Shown in pieces: positions 24,446 to 34,199 of a stretch of DNA of 64,000 nucleotides. How positions within the stretch are numbered: the stretch's first letter is position 1; the number at the start of each line of letters is the position of its first letter. The notes beneath the pieces were generated by a model, which saw only the letters and a program-made list of their open reading frames with translations, was not told the origin of the DNA and made no database searches. The DNA comes from Flavobacteriales bacterium. Its GTDB lineage: Bacteria; Bacteroidota; Bacteroidia; NS11-12g; UBA9320. The position numbers were made by a program, and so were the translations under genes. The stretch lies in assembly GCA_020635435.1 (NCBI GenBank), contig JACJZU010000001.1, positions 124,001-188,000 of the forward strand. Direction: 5' to 3'.

Positions 24446-26522
24446 GAAGGACATAGTATGGCGGGTGCTTTTGAGCATTTCGGGATTATTCCTTTTCGGA
24501 ATACTGATCATCTATTTCATTGGTCGCATTCAATTCGTGGAAGGCGAACACTGGAGAGATCTCTCCGACAGCCTTACGGTAAAGTACAGGATGATACCGC
24601 CGGTTCGCGGCAGCATCTATGCCGATCAGGGTGAATTGCTGGCCACATCCATGCCCTTGTACAAGATCAGTCTGGATTTTGATGTGATCGCACATCGCCA
24701 TAAAGATTCCTTCCCGATCCATCTCAACGCACTGGCTGCCAATTTCAGCAACACATTTGGCAATCGGAGTGCTACTGAGTACAAGGCCCTCCTCAATCGG
24801 GCATTCAGGCAGCGGGATCGCTATTTCCTCATAACCCGGAATGCTAGTTTCCTGCAGGTCAAGCAATTGCGCACCTGGCCGATCATGCGGGAAGGGCGCT
24901 ACAAAGGTGGGGTGATCATAGAGGAGCGCACCAAAAGAGAGAAGCCCTATGGCCCAATTATGGCCCGAACCATTGGGTTTGTGAACGAGAACGGACGAGG
25001 TGCTGGTTTGGAGGCATCCTTTAACGATGCCCTGTCCGGTGATAGCGGGAAGATCCTCGTTCAGCGGATATCGGGCGGTTACAGACCTCTGAACGATGAA
25101 TTCGCCGTAAAACCAAAGAACGGCGATGATGTTTTCACGACCCTCAATGTAGAGCTGCAGGACATTGTACATGCCGCTTTGTTGCGCGGGGTGCAGACCT
25201 ATGATGCGCAATTTGGAACAGCGATCCTGCTCGAAACGGCCACCGGACAGATCAAGGCCATGGCCAATTTGACCCGATCGGGTGAGGAATATCTCGAACT
25301 GTTCAATCACGCTGTTGGAACCTTGTATGAACCCGGAAGTACAGCCAAATTGTTCTCTGCAATTGCCTTGCTGGACGGGAACCATCTCAAGCCCTCCGAT
25401 TCCATTGATATCGAATGGGGGAAAACGCGCTTTTACGATCGGATCATTGAGGATAGCGATGCGGGACGGTACAATAAACTGAGCTTCCAACAGATATTCG
25501 AGCTCTCCTCCAATGTTGGTTTCTCCAAGAGCATTTTCAAGGCATTTCAGAAGGATCCGGACGAGTTCCTGGACATCTTCAATCGCCTGCATCTGGACAA
25601 GGCCATTGATATAGGTATACGCGGGGCCGGGAATCCGGAGATCCTGAATCCAAAATCCCCGGGGTGGTCGGGAACTGCGCTTCCTTCCATGTCCATTGGC
25701 TATTCCATGCAACTCACCCCAATGCATGTTGCCATGGTTTACAATGCCATAGCGAACAACGGGCGCATGGTTAAGCCCTATCTGATCCGCGGGATCGGGG
25801 CTCTTGGCAGTATTCATACCGAATACGAACCCACTTCACTGAGTTCCTCCATCTGCAATGCGTCCGATATAAAAACCCTACGCGAATTTCTGGAAGGCGT
25901 TGTGCTGCGTGGTACTGCGAGAAGTCTCAGCACCTTACCCTTCCCCGTAGCAGGAAAAACCGGAACTGCCCGCATTGCTTATTCCGGCAAGTACGAAGAG
26001 TATAAGTATAACTCCAGTTTCGTTGGCTATTTCCCCGCCAACGACCCCAAATACACGGCACTTGTATTGATCTCCGAACCCAAGGGTAGTTATTACGGCT
26101 CTACAGTTGCCGTTCCCGTTTTCAAGGAGATCGCCCAAAAAGTTTATGCCCGGGCCGTTCGCAGTGGACTGCCGGATAGTTTGGATGTGCAGTACCCGGC
26201 AATGTTGACCGGGCAGTATGCCGATCTGAAAAGGGTGGCCAAAGAATTTGAGTTCAAAATCCCTGGATCCGATCTGGATAATTCAGACTGGATAAGGCTA
26301 CAACGGGACAGCACTGCGTATAAAGTTCATGTTGTTGGCAGCAACAATCGCATGCCCGATCTCAGCGGTTTCGGTCTGTCAGACGCCCTGTATCTGCTTG
26401 AGAACAAGGGACATAAAGTTCGATTTACCGGGCACGGCAAAGTGCGGAAACAAGCTCCCGAGCCGGGGGCTCCATTAGCAAAAGGTCAAACCATCTATCT
26501 CCAACTCAGTACGAGAACATGA
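24435..26522 (+). CDS. ftsI: Penicillin-binding protein FtsI (PBP3) with PASTA domain
   Basis: Septal peptidoglycan transpeptidase of 695 residues. One membrane anchor (residues 10-29), a dimerisation domain (PPVRGSIYADQGELLA, about 55-71), then the transpeptidase with Ser302 (STAK), SSN at 358-360 and KTG at 508-510. Residues about 632-695 form one PASTA domain (MPDLSGFGLSDALYLLENKG), usual in Bacteroidota and absent in E. coli FtsI. The start is TTG at 24435, 8 codons before the anchor and inside ftsL; no ATG could encode the anchor. Confidence 0.96.
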   Translation: MNIRKDIVWRVLLSISGLFLFGILIIYFIGRIQFVEGEHWRDLSDSLTVKYRMIPPVRGSIYADQGELLATSMPLYKISLDFDVIAHRHKDSFPIHLNALAANFSNTFGNRSATEYKALLNRAFRQRDRYFLITRNASFLQVKQLRTWPIMREGRYKGGVIIEERTKREKPYGPIMARTIGFVNENGRGAGLEASFNDALSGDSGKILVQRISGGYRPLNDEFAVKPKNGDDVFTTLNVELQDIVHAALLRGVQTYDAQFGTAILLETATGQIKAMANLTRSGEEYLELFNHAVGTLYEPGSTAKLFSAIALLDGNHLKPSDSIDIEWGKTRFYDRIIEDSDAGRYNKLSFQQIFELSSNVGFSKSIFKAFQKDPDEFLDIFNRLHLDKAIDIGIRGAGNPEILNPKSPGWSGTALPSMSIGYSMQLTPMHVAMVYNAIANNGRMVKPYLIRGIGALGSIHTEYEPTSLSSSICNASDIKTLREFLEGVVLRGTARSLSTLPFPVAGKTGTARIAYSGKYEEYKYNSSFVGYFPANDPKYTALVLISEPKGSYYGSTVAVPVFKEIAQKVYARAVRSGLPDSLDVQYPAMLTGQYADLKRVAKEFEFKIPGSDLDNSDWIRLQRDSTAYKVHVVGSNNRMPDLSGFGLSDALYLLENKGHKVRFTGHGKVRKQAPEPGAPLAKGQTIYLQLSTRT

Positions 26523-27976
26523 AGCGCCTGCGATCCATAGTACCTCCCGGGCTCAAATACGAGCACAGCGCAGATCCGGAGATCTTCGGAATAACAATGG
26601 ACTCCCGACAGGCAGGGCCGAATTGCAACCTATTCGTTGCCATTCGCGGAACTCAAACGGATGGACACCTTTTCATCGAGAAGGCCATCGCAAATGGCTC
26701 CAATGTGATCCTCTGTGAAAAACGACCGGACCTGACAGAAAACGGAGTGATCTATCTGGAAGTTGAGAATCCATCGGTGGTGATGGGTCAAATGGCCTCG
26801 GCCTTCTACGATGATCCCTCCACAAAACTCAGAGTGATCGGGGTAACCGGAACGAACGGCAAAACAACCGTCACTACATTGCTGCACCAGCTATTCACAC
26901 TTCTCGGCGAGCGTTGCGGCCTGCTCTCTACGGTCTCCTACCACATTGCGGATAAGGTTTATCCATCGACCCATACCACTCCGGACAGCATACGCCTGCA
27001 CGCTATGTTGGCGGAAATGGTGGAAGCCGGATGCAGCTACTGTTTCATGGAAATATCCTCCCATGCCATCGATCAGAACCGGCATGCCGGCCTTCATTTG
27101 GAAGGGGCTGTATTCACGAACATCTCACACGACCATCTCGACTATCACGGAACGTTCCGGAATTACCTGTATACGAAGAAGCGCCTGTTCGATGAATTAC
27201 CACTGGAGGCCTTCGCCCTGGTGAATCGCGACGATAAGAACGCCTCCGTGATGGTTCAGAATTGCAAAGCGCCGGTTTACGGTTTTGCGCTGAAGCGCAT
27301 GGCCGATTTCAGGGCGCGCATCCTGGAACACGACTTCAGTGGAATGCAACTGCGATTGAACGATAAAGATGCCTGGTTCAAACTGGTAGGGGCATTCAAT
27401 GCATACAATCTGCTGGCGGTATTTGGCACTGCCTTCCTCTGTGGGAAGGAAGAAGATGACATCATTACGGCCATGACCCAGCTGGTGTCGGTACAGGGCC
27501 GATTCGAATACCTGCGCAATTCGGATAACGTAACGGCCATCGTAGACTACGCGCATACGCCTGATGCACTGGAGAACGTATTGCAGACCATCAATGGCAT
27601 CCGCAGTAAAAACGAGGAACTGATCTGTGTCGTGGGCTGTGGCGGTGATCGGGACAAGGAAAAGAGACCGATCATGGCAGAGGTGGCGGCCCGCCTCAGC
27701 GACAGAGTGATCCTAACCACCGATAACCCGCGCTTCGAGGAACCCGACAGCATTTTGAAAGAGATGGAACAGGGTGTTCCTGTACAGTATAGCCGTAAGG
27801 CAATTACCATCAACGATCGGGAAAATGCGATCAAAACGGCAATTGCACTGGCCCGCCCGGGTGATATCATCCTCATCGCCGGTAAGGGCCACGAGACGTA
27901 TCAGGAGATCAAAGGAATCCGGCATCCTTTCGATGACCGGCAAGTATTCATCAAATATTCAAATCCCAGGAAATAG
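26519..27976 (+). CDS. murE: UDP-MurNAc-tripeptide synthetase MurE
   Basis: Adds the third stem-peptide residue to UDP-MurNAc-L-Ala-D-Glu. It has 485 residues, with P-loop GTNGKTT at 111-117, a carbamylated-lysine region in the central domain, and DNPR at 402-405. DNPR marks enzymes that use meso-diaminopimelate, so the organism has DAP-type peptidoglycan, in agreement with the Mpl gene. It overlaps ftsI by 4 bases (ATGA). murF, which follows murE in many bacteria, is missing here. Confidence 0.97.
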   Translation: MKRLRSIVPPGLKYEHSADPEIFGITMDSRQAGPNCNLFVAIRGTQTDGHLFIEKAIANGSNVILCEKRPDLTENGVIYLEVENPSVVMGQMASAFYDDPSTKLRVIGVTGTNGKTTVTTLLHQLFTLLGERCGLLSTVSYHIADKVYPSTHTTPDSIRLHAMLAEMVEAGCSYCFMEISSHAIDQNRHAGLHLEGAVFTNISHDHLDYHGTFRNYLYTKKRLFDELPLEAFALVNRDDKNASVMVQNCKAPVYGFALKRMADFRARILEHDFSGMQLRLNDKDAWFKLVGAFNAYNLLAVFGTAFLCGKEEDDIITAMTQLVSVQGRFEYLRNSDNVTAIVDYAHTPDALENVLQTINGIRSKNEELICVVGCGGDRDKEKRPIMAEVAARLSDRVILTTDNPRFEEPDSILKEMEQGVPVQYSRKAITINDRENAIKTAIALARPGDIILIAGKGHETYQEIKGIRHPFDDRQVFIKYSNPRK

Positions 27977-27981
27977 CGCCT

Positions 27982-29241
27982 ATGCTTTACTACTTGTTCC
28001 GATTTCTGGAAAACCAATTTCAAGTACCCGGCGCGGGTGTTTTTGAATTTATCACGTTCCGTGCCGCATTGGCCGTGATCGGTTCCCTCATCATCAGTTT
28101 ACTTTTTGGGGGAAGGCTCATTGAGAAACTGCGCGGACAGCAGATCTCGGAGACCATACGTGATCTGGGATTGACCGGCGAGGCGGCAAAAAAAGGAACT
28201 CCAACCATGGGCGGCCTGATCATAATTGCTGCGATCCTCATCCCGACCTTACTCTTCGCCCGGCTCCGGAACATTTACGTGATCCTGATGATCGTGACCA
28301 CAGTTTGGCTCGGGCTGATCGGATTCCTGGATGATTATATAAAAGTATTCCGAAAAGATAAAAAGGGACTTGCAGGCAAATTCAAGATCGTGGGTCAGGT
28401 GGGGTTGGGCTTGATCATCGGATTGGGCCTGTACTTCAACGATGAGGTAGTGGTTCGCGAGTATGTAAAACATGAACAAGCCAGTGCCGCTCAGATCGCG
28501 CAGGCCTCGGAGATGCGCGTGAACAGCAACGGAGATACGACCTATGTGATCGATTCCAAATCCACGGTAACGACCATACCTTTTGTAAAGAGTCATCAAT
28601 TCGATTATGCGGAATTGCTCTTCTTTCTACCGGAGGCAAAGCGGCAAGAATGGGTATGGCTGGTGTATGTACTGGTGGTGATCTTTATAATAACTGCCGT
28701 TTCGAATGCCGCCAATTTAACGGATGGCATCGACGGGCTGGCAGCGGGGACATCGGCGATCGTGGGACTCACCCTGGCCATACTGGCCTTTATTACGGGC
28801 AATGCCATCTTCTCGGATTACCTCAACATCATGTTCATTCCATATCAGGGAGAGCTTGTGGTATTTGGAGCCGCATTCGTAGGAGCGTGTATTGGATTTC
28901 TCTGGTACAACTCCTATCCGGCACAAGTATTCATGGGGGATACGGGCAGTTTGGCCCTGGGCGGGATCATCGCAGTTTTTGCGATCATGATCCGCAAGGA
29001 ACTTCTGATCCCGATACTGTGCGGGGTTTTCCTGGCAGAGAATCTCAGTGTGGTGTTGCAGGTGGCCTGGTTTAAATACACCAAGCGCAAGTACGGCGAG
29101 GGAAGGCGGATCTTCCTCATGTCTCCCTTACACCATCACTATCAGAAACGCGGCTACCAGGAGCCCAAGATCGTGACCCGATTCTGGATCGTGAGTATTC
29201 TGCTCGCTGTTTTAACCATCGTAACCTTCAAAATGAGATAA
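27982..29241 (+). CDS. mraY: Phospho-MurNAc-pentapeptide transferase MraY
   Basis: Makes lipid I at the inner membrane from undecaprenyl phosphate and UDP-MurNAc-pentapeptide. It has 419 residues and about ten membrane helices. Recognised motifs are KKGTPTMGGLIII, GFLDDYIKVFRKDKKGL (catalytic Asp pair), NAANLTDGIDGLA and SPLHHHYQKRGY near the C-terminus. An insertion of about 60 residues between roughly 155 and 215 makes it longer than the 360 of E. coli, as is usual in Bacteroidota. Confidence 0.97.
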   Translation: MLYYLFRFLENQFQVPGAGVFEFITFRAALAVIGSLIISLLFGGRLIEKLRGQQISETIRDLGLTGEAAKKGTPTMGGLIIIAAILIPTLLFARLRNIYVILMIVTTVWLGLIGFLDDYIKVFRKDKKGLAGKFKIVGQVGLGLIIGLGLYFNDEVVVREYVKHEQASAAQIAQASEMRVNSNGDTTYVIDSKSTVTTIPFVKSHQFDYAELLFFLPEAKRQEWVWLVYVLVVIFIITAVSNAANLTDGIDGLAAGTSAIVGLTLAILAFITGNAIFSDYLNIMFIPYQGELVVFGAAFVGACIGFLWYNSYPAQVFMGDTGSLALGGIIAVFAIMIRKELLIPILCGVFLAENLSVVLQVAWFKYTKRKYGEGRRIFLMSPLHHHYQKRGYQEPKIVTRFWIVSILLAVLTIVTFKMR

Positions 29242-29247
29242 ACAGGA

Positions 29248-30588
29248 ATGTCGAAAAAACTCGTGGTCATAGGAGCCGGTGAAAGCGGAACAGGTGCAGC
29301 ACTTCTAGCAAAGCAGAAGGGATTCGACGTTTTGGTGTCCGATCGCGGGAAAATCAGGGACCTTTATCGGGACGAACTGGATGCCGCCGGGATTGAATGG
29401 GAAAGCGGTTCACATGATTCCGGGCGATTGGCTGGGGCAGGCATATGGATCCTGAGCCCGGGCATACCTCCCGATCTGCCCATGATCCAGGAGGCACGCG
29501 AATCGGGTATCGAGGTGATCGGAGAGATCGAGTTCGCGGCGCGTTACACCAATGCAACCCTGATCGGTATTACGGGAACGAATGGCAAGACCACAACGAC
29601 CCTCCTCACCCATCACCTGCTGAAAGGCGCGGGTTTGGACGTAGGGTTGGCGGGCAATGTGGGCAAAAGTTTCGCACGGGTTCTCGCAGCGGGCGATCAC
29701 GACTATTTTGTTCTCGAACTGAGCAGTTTCCAGCTGGACACGATGTACCGGACACGGATCCATCATGCCATCCTTCTGAACATAACCCCGGATCATCTCG
29801 ACAGATATGGAACCATGGAAGCCTATACGGATTCCAAATTCCGCATTCTACAAAATCAAACAGAGAACGACTCCTTCATCTATTGTCTCGACGATGCAGG
29901 CATCCGTGCCGGCCTTGTTAAACACCAACCCCGGTCCGGGATGATCCCATTCAGCCTGACTGAAAAGCACATACCCGGCGCGTGGGCCGATGAAAAGGCA
30001 TTCCACGTACAACTCGACCCAACTAAAGCAATATTCGATATGAACTATGATCAACTGACTATTGGTGGCAAGCACAACACCTACAATTCCATGGCCGCTG
30101 CCATTGTGGCCAATTCGCTCCTGATACGGAGCGAGGTGATCCGCGAAAGCCTCATGGATTTCAAAAATGTGGAACACCGCCTGGAACCGGTCGCAAAGGT
30201 GAAAGGCATGCAATTCATCAACGACTCAAAGGCCACCAACGTGAATTCCGCCTGGTACGCTCTGGAGAGTATGGATCCCCCGGTTATTTGGATCGCAGGA
30301 GGTGTGGACAAAGGCAATGACTACGAAATGCTTGAAAAGCTTGTAGCAGACAAAGTGCGCATTCTGATCTGTCTGGGGAAGAACAACATCAAATTACACC
30401 AGGCCTTCGCGAAGCACGTCGATCTGATCATCAACACCACATCCATCGACGAGGCGGTGAAGATGGCCTACAACCTCGGCAACCCGGGCGAAACGGTACT
30501 TCTATCGCCGGCTTGCGCGAGTTTCGACCTGTTTGAGAACTACGAAGATCGCGGCCGCCAATTCAAGCACGCTGTTAAAAATCTTTGA
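29248..30588 (+). CDS. murD: UDP-MurNAc-L-Ala:D-Glu ligase MurD
   Basis: Adds D-glutamate to UDP-MurNAc-L-Ala in the cytoplasm. It has 446 residues: N-terminal Rossmann segment VVIGAGESGTGAALLA, P-loop GITGTNGKTTTT (near 109-120), NITPDHLDRYGTMEAYTDSK in the central domain, and FINDSKATNVNSAWYAL plus LLSPACASFDLFENYEDRG in the C-terminal domain, which are MurD-specific. It ends in a TTGA overlap with ftsW. Confidence 0.97.
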   Translation: MSKKLVVIGAGESGTGAALLAKQKGFDVLVSDRGKIRDLYRDELDAAGIEWESGSHDSGRLAGAGIWILSPGIPPDLPMIQEARESGIEVIGEIEFAARYTNATLIGITGTNGKTTTTLLTHHLLKGAGLDVGLAGNVGKSFARVLAAGDHDYFVLELSSFQLDTMYRTRIHHAILLNITPDHLDRYGTMEAYTDSKFRILQNQTENDSFIYCLDDAGIRAGLVKHQPRSGMIPFSLTEKHIPGAWADEKAFHVQLDPTKAIFDMNYDQLTIGGKHNTYNSMAAAIVANSLLIRSEVIRESLMDFKNVEHRLEPVAKVKGMQFINDSKATNVNSAWYALESMDPPVIWIAGGVDKGNDYEMLEKLVADKVRILICLGKNNIKLHQAFAKHVDLIINTTSIDEAVKMAYNLGNPGETVLLSPACASFDLFENYEDRGRQFKHAVKNL

Positions 30589-31751
30589 TTCCTATTTTGG
30601 AACGACTGCGCATATATCTCAAAGGTGATCCGGTGATCTGGCTGGTGGTGGCATTGCTTTCCCTGTTCGGGATCCTGGCCGTTTACAGCAGCACGGGCAC
30701 ATTGGGTTATGTGAAGCAAAGCGGGAATACGGAGTTCTATGTGATCCGCCACATCACCATTCTCGTGGTGAGTTTGGTGATCATGTGGCTCGTACACCTC
30801 ATCGATTTCCGTTTCTATTCGCGACCTGCACAATTATTGGTTTACCCTGCCATGCTCCTGCTTGCCTATACACTTGTGTTCGGGGCCAATATCAATGCAG
30901 CCAGTCGTTGGGTGTACGTTCCGGGAACCAGTTTGTCCTTCCAGCCTTCCGATCTGGCCAAAGTGGCCATACTCCTTTACATAGCCCGGTTTCTATCCAA
31001 GCAGCAGGAGAAGATCCGAAGTTTCAGGAAATCCTTTCTGCCGGTTTTACTGCATATAGTAGCTGTTTGTGGATTGATCGCCCCGGCCGACCTGTCAACG
31101 GCCAGTGTGCTTTTTGCAACTTGTCTGCTGGTGCTCTTCATCGGGCGCATTCCCGTGCGTTACCTGCTCGCATTGAGCGGTGCCGGCGTTTTGGGATTAA
31201 CGCTCATGATCGTGATCATCCTCAATCTCAACGTACAAGGGCGGGTGGGAACCTGGAAGGAACGGATCGAGGATTATATCGAATTTGCTCAGGGAAAAAG
31301 TACAGAGGAATCCTATCAAAATCAGCAGGCGAAAATTGCCATAGCCAAAGGAGGCTTACTCGGAGTTGGGCCGGGTAAAAGCACGCAGCGCAATTTTCTG
31401 CCCTCACCCTACGCCGATTTCATATTTGCCATCATCATTGAGGAATATGGCATGATCGGGGCTGTGGTTCTCATTAGTGTCTATCTGTTGCTCTTATGGC
31501 GAACTGTACAGATCGTTATTCGAACCCCGAAGGCTTTCGGGGCTTTTCTGGCCATTGGACTGTCATTCAGTCTGGTAATTCAGGCCTTTATCAATATGGG
31601 GGTGGCTGTGCATTTGTTCCCTGTTACCGGTCTCCCCATGCCCCTGGTGAGCATGGGTGGTACGAGCCTGCTCTTCACAAGTATTGCCCTTGGAATCATT
31701 TTAAGCGTGAGCCGCGAGAAGAATGAATATGAAACCAATGAAGAAGCCTAA
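30585..31751 (+). CDS. ftsW: Lipid II polymerase FtsW
   Basis: SEDS-family peptidoglycan glycosyltransferase of the divisome, paired with FtsI. It has 388 residues and about ten membrane segments; FQPSDLAKVAILLYIARFL, GGLLGVGPGKSTQRNFLPSPYADFIFAIIIEEYG (shown in family form) and PVTGLPMPLVSMGGTSLLFT-type motifs are present. It starts at TTG 30585, overlapping the murD stop; no ATG precedes the first membrane segment. Confidence 0.95.
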   Translation: MIPILERLRIYLKGDPVIWLVVALLSLFGILAVYSSTGTLGYVKQSGNTEFYVIRHITILVVSLVIMWLVHLIDFRFYSRPAQLLVYPAMLLLAYTLVFGANINAASRWVYVPGTSLSFQPSDLAKVAILLYIARFLSKQQEKIRSFRKSFLPVLLHIVAVCGLIAPADLSTASVLFATCLLVLFIGRIPVRYLLALSGAGVLGLTLMIVIILNLNVQGRVGTWKERIEDYIEFAQGKSTEESYQNQQAKIAIAKGGLLGVGPGKSTQRNFLPSPYADFIFAIIIEEYGMIGAVVLISVYLLLLWRTVQIVIRTPKAFGAFLAIGLSFSLVIQAFINMGVAVHLFPVTGLPMPLVSMGGTSLLFTSIALGIILSVSREKNEYETNEEA

Positions 31752-32823
31752 CCGAAGCGTTTTAATATCAGGAGGAGGCACAGGAGGGCACATATTCCCT
31801 GCCATTGCCATTGGCAAGGCACTGCAAGAGAAATACCCGGACATCGACATCCGGTTTGTAGGGGCAAAAGGCAAGATGGAAATGCAAAAAGTTCCGGAAG
31901 CCGGTTTCCCGATCGAAGGGCTATGGATCAGCGGTCTGCAGCGCAGGCTCACCCTGAAGAATGCGCTTTTCCCCCTGAAAATCCTCAGCAGCCTGCTTCG
32001 CGCAAACCGCATTCTTCGCCAGCGCAAACCCCTGGCAGCTGTTGGGGTGGGAGGTTTTGCAAGCGGACCATTGCTGTTTATGGCCTCACGAAAGGGCATC
32101 CCAACACTGATTCAGGAACAAAACAATTATCCGGGAATCACAAATAAACTCCTTGCCTCCAAAGTGGATCATATATGTGTGGCCTTTGAAGGTATGGAAC
32201 GCTTCTTCCCAAAAGAAAAGATCGAGCTCACAGGCAATCCGGTACGGGAGGAATTTCTTCGCGATCCGCTCTCCAAGGCCGATGCCCGGGCAAAACTTGG
32301 TTTAGATCCCTCGAAGACAACCATCTTCATCACCGGGGGCAGTCTGGGAGCGCGTACCATCAATCAGGCCGTTGAAAATGGATTGGAGCGCATTGCAGAG
32401 GCAGATATACAACTGATCTGGCAAACCGGAAAATTCTACACGAATGAGCCTTCGGTGCCGGGTATTCGATCGGCATTCATAGTGGATATGTCAACAGCTT
32501 ACGATGCCTCTGATCTGGTTATCGCCCGGGCCGGTGCCCTCACACTCGCAGAACTTGCCGTAAAAGGCAAAGCTTGCATACTGGTGCCATCGCCAAATGT
32601 GGCTGAAGATCACCAGACACGCAATGCCGAAGCCCTGGCCTCTACAGGTGCAGCCCTCCTAATTAAGGATAGCGATGCTTCAAAACAACTCATCAGCGAG
32701 GCCATAGGTATCTGCACGCACCCGGAACTCAGATCGGAAATGGAGGAACATATCCGCCCCTTTGCCGTGCGAAATGCCACAGAACGGATCTTGAAATTAC
32801 TCGAACCCTATCTGGAAAAATGA
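31738..32823 (+). CDS. murG: UDP-GlcNAc:lipid I GlcNAc transferase MurG
   Basis: GT28 transferase that converts lipid I to lipid II on the cytoplasmic face. From the ATG at 31738 the product has 361 residues; SGGGTGGHIFPAIAIG is at residues 11-26, GGFASGPLLF and QEQNNYPGITNKLLA follow, and the C-terminal donor site has ITGGSLGARTINQA and ARAGALTLAEL. ATGs at 31723 and 31729 are in frame too; 31738 gives the usual distance to the glycine loop. The start lies inside ftsW and the end overlaps murC (ATGA). Confidence 0.95.
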   Translation: MKKPNRSVLISGGGTGGHIFPAIAIGKALQEKYPDIDIRFVGAKGKMEMQKVPEAGFPIEGLWISGLQRRLTLKNALFPLKILSSLLRANRILRQRKPLAAVGVGGFASGPLLFMASRKGIPTLIQEQNNYPGITNKLLASKVDHICVAFEGMERFFPKEKIELTGNPVREEFLRDPLSKADARAKLGLDPSKTTIFITGGSLGARTINQAVENGLERIAEADIQLIWQTGKFYTNEPSVPGIRSAFIVDMSTAYDASDLVIARAGALTLAELAVKGKACILVPSPNVAEDHQTRNAEALASTGAALLIKDSDASKQLISEAIGICTHPELRSEMEEHIRPFAVRNATERILKLLEPYLEK

Positions 32824-34199
32824 ACCCGTTGAACTTTGGAAATATCGTTTTTCTTGGAATTGGCGGAATTGGGATGAGTGCAATAGCCCGCTTCTGCAGG
32901 CATTCGCTCAAACTACGGGTGGTAGGTTACGACAAAACCCCATCCGAACTCACGGAACAGTTGCAAAATGAGGGCATTCCCGTCGTTTTTGAAGATGACC
33001 CGGGTGCTCTTCCATCCTTGAGCATTTTACAGACTACGGATACGCTTGTTATCTTCACCCCGGCCATACCGGCAAGTTCCTCGCTCCTCTCGCACTTCCG
33101 AAATTCCGGTTTCCAACTGATGAAGCGGTCGGAGGCGCTGGGCTGGATCACAGCCGGCACTTTCAATCTGAGCGTTGCGGGCACACACGGAAAAACCACC
33201 ACAACTGCCATCCTGCAGCATTTGCTCTATACCGGAAATTTGCGTCACGTCGCCTTCCTCGGAGGCATTTCATCGAATCTGAATTCCAATTATTACAACG
33301 ATCTGAGTGAAGTGGCCGATACGCAACTCATCAGTTTGACCGAAGCCGATGAATACGACAGATCCTTCCTGAAGCTTAAGCCAAATCTTGCTCTGATCAC
33401 TTCCATGGATCCCGACCATCTCGACATATACGGCGATGCACAAAGCATGGAGCGCTCCTTCAACGAATTTGCAAATTGCCTTGTGGAAAATGGGATTCTG
33501 GTGCTTCAGGAACGCCTCAAGGACCGGATACATACCAATCGCGATCTGCGCACCTACGGGATCGGAGGTGGGACCTACCGCGCTGAGGCACTGCGGATCG
33601 AGAACGGGCATTATTTCTATAACTTCCATGCGCCGGGCATGGATCCCATTGAGATACAGACCGGTCTGCCCGGCAGACATAACGTGGAAAATGCCGTTGG
33701 AGCCTCTGCCATCTACCTTTTGGCAGGTGGAGACCCCTCATTGCTTGCAGAAGGGCTCCGGAGTTTTCGCGGCGTGAAGCGGCGCTTTGAGTTCATTCGA
33801 ACGTCGCCTTTCCCTTTCATCGACGACTATGCCCATCATCCCGACGAATTGAGGGCCATTCTGGGCGCCGTTCGGGAAATGTATCCCAAGCGTAAGATCA
33901 CAGGTATATTTCAACCTCATTTGTACAGTCGTACACGCGATTTCTACAAAGAATTTGCCAATAGCCTCCGGGTTCTGGACCGGGTCATCCTTTTGGACAT
34001 CTACCCGGCACGGGAAGAACCGATCCCCGGCGTTCGATCGGAAATGATCGCCGCACTGCTGGATCCCGGTAAGTCCGGAGTGTATTCAAGGGAAGATGCA
34101 CTCGATCTTCTGCGGAACGATACACCCGAGGTCCTTCTTACACTTGGCGCCGGTGATATTGACCGCCTGGTACCTCAGATCAAAGCGCTATTCGAATGA
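32820..34199 (+). CDS. murC: UDP-MurNAc:L-alanine ligase MurC
   Basis: Adds the first stem-peptide residue. It has 459 residues with FLGIGGIGMSAIA near the N-terminus, P-loop GTHGKTTTT (about 121-129), EADEYDRSFLKL, and FIDDYAHHPDELRA in the C-terminal domain. The GIGGIGMS form distinguishes it from the Mpl gene at the left end of the window. It shares ATGA overlaps with murG and ftsQ. Confidence 0.97.
   Translation: MNPLNFGNIVFLGIGGIGMSAIARFCRHSLKLRVVGYDKTPSELTEQLQNEGIPVVFEDDPGALPSLSILQTTDTLVIFTPAIPASSSLLSHFRNSGFQLMKRSEALGWITAGTFNLSVAGTHGKTTTTAILQHLLYTGNLRHVAFLGGISSNLNSNYYNDLSEVADTQLISLTEADEYDRSFLKLKPNLALITSMDPDHLDIYGDAQSMERSFNEFANCLVENGILVLQERLKDRIHTNRDLRTYGIGGGTYRAEALRIENGHYFYNFHAPGMDPIEIQTGLPGRHNVENAVGASAIYLLAGGDPSLLAEGLRSFRGVKRRFEFIRTSPFPFIDDYAHHPDELRAILGAVREMYPKRKITGIFQPHLYSRTRDFYKEFANSLRVLDRVILLDIYPAREEPIPGVRSEMIAALLDPGKSGVYSREDALDLLRNDTPEVLLTLGAGDIDRLVPQIKALFE

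Noticed and set aside
24486..25817. A 443-codon open frame on the minus strand
   Set aside because: It lies entirely opposite ftsI, has no family motifs or export signal, and its composition is that expected of an antisense frame.
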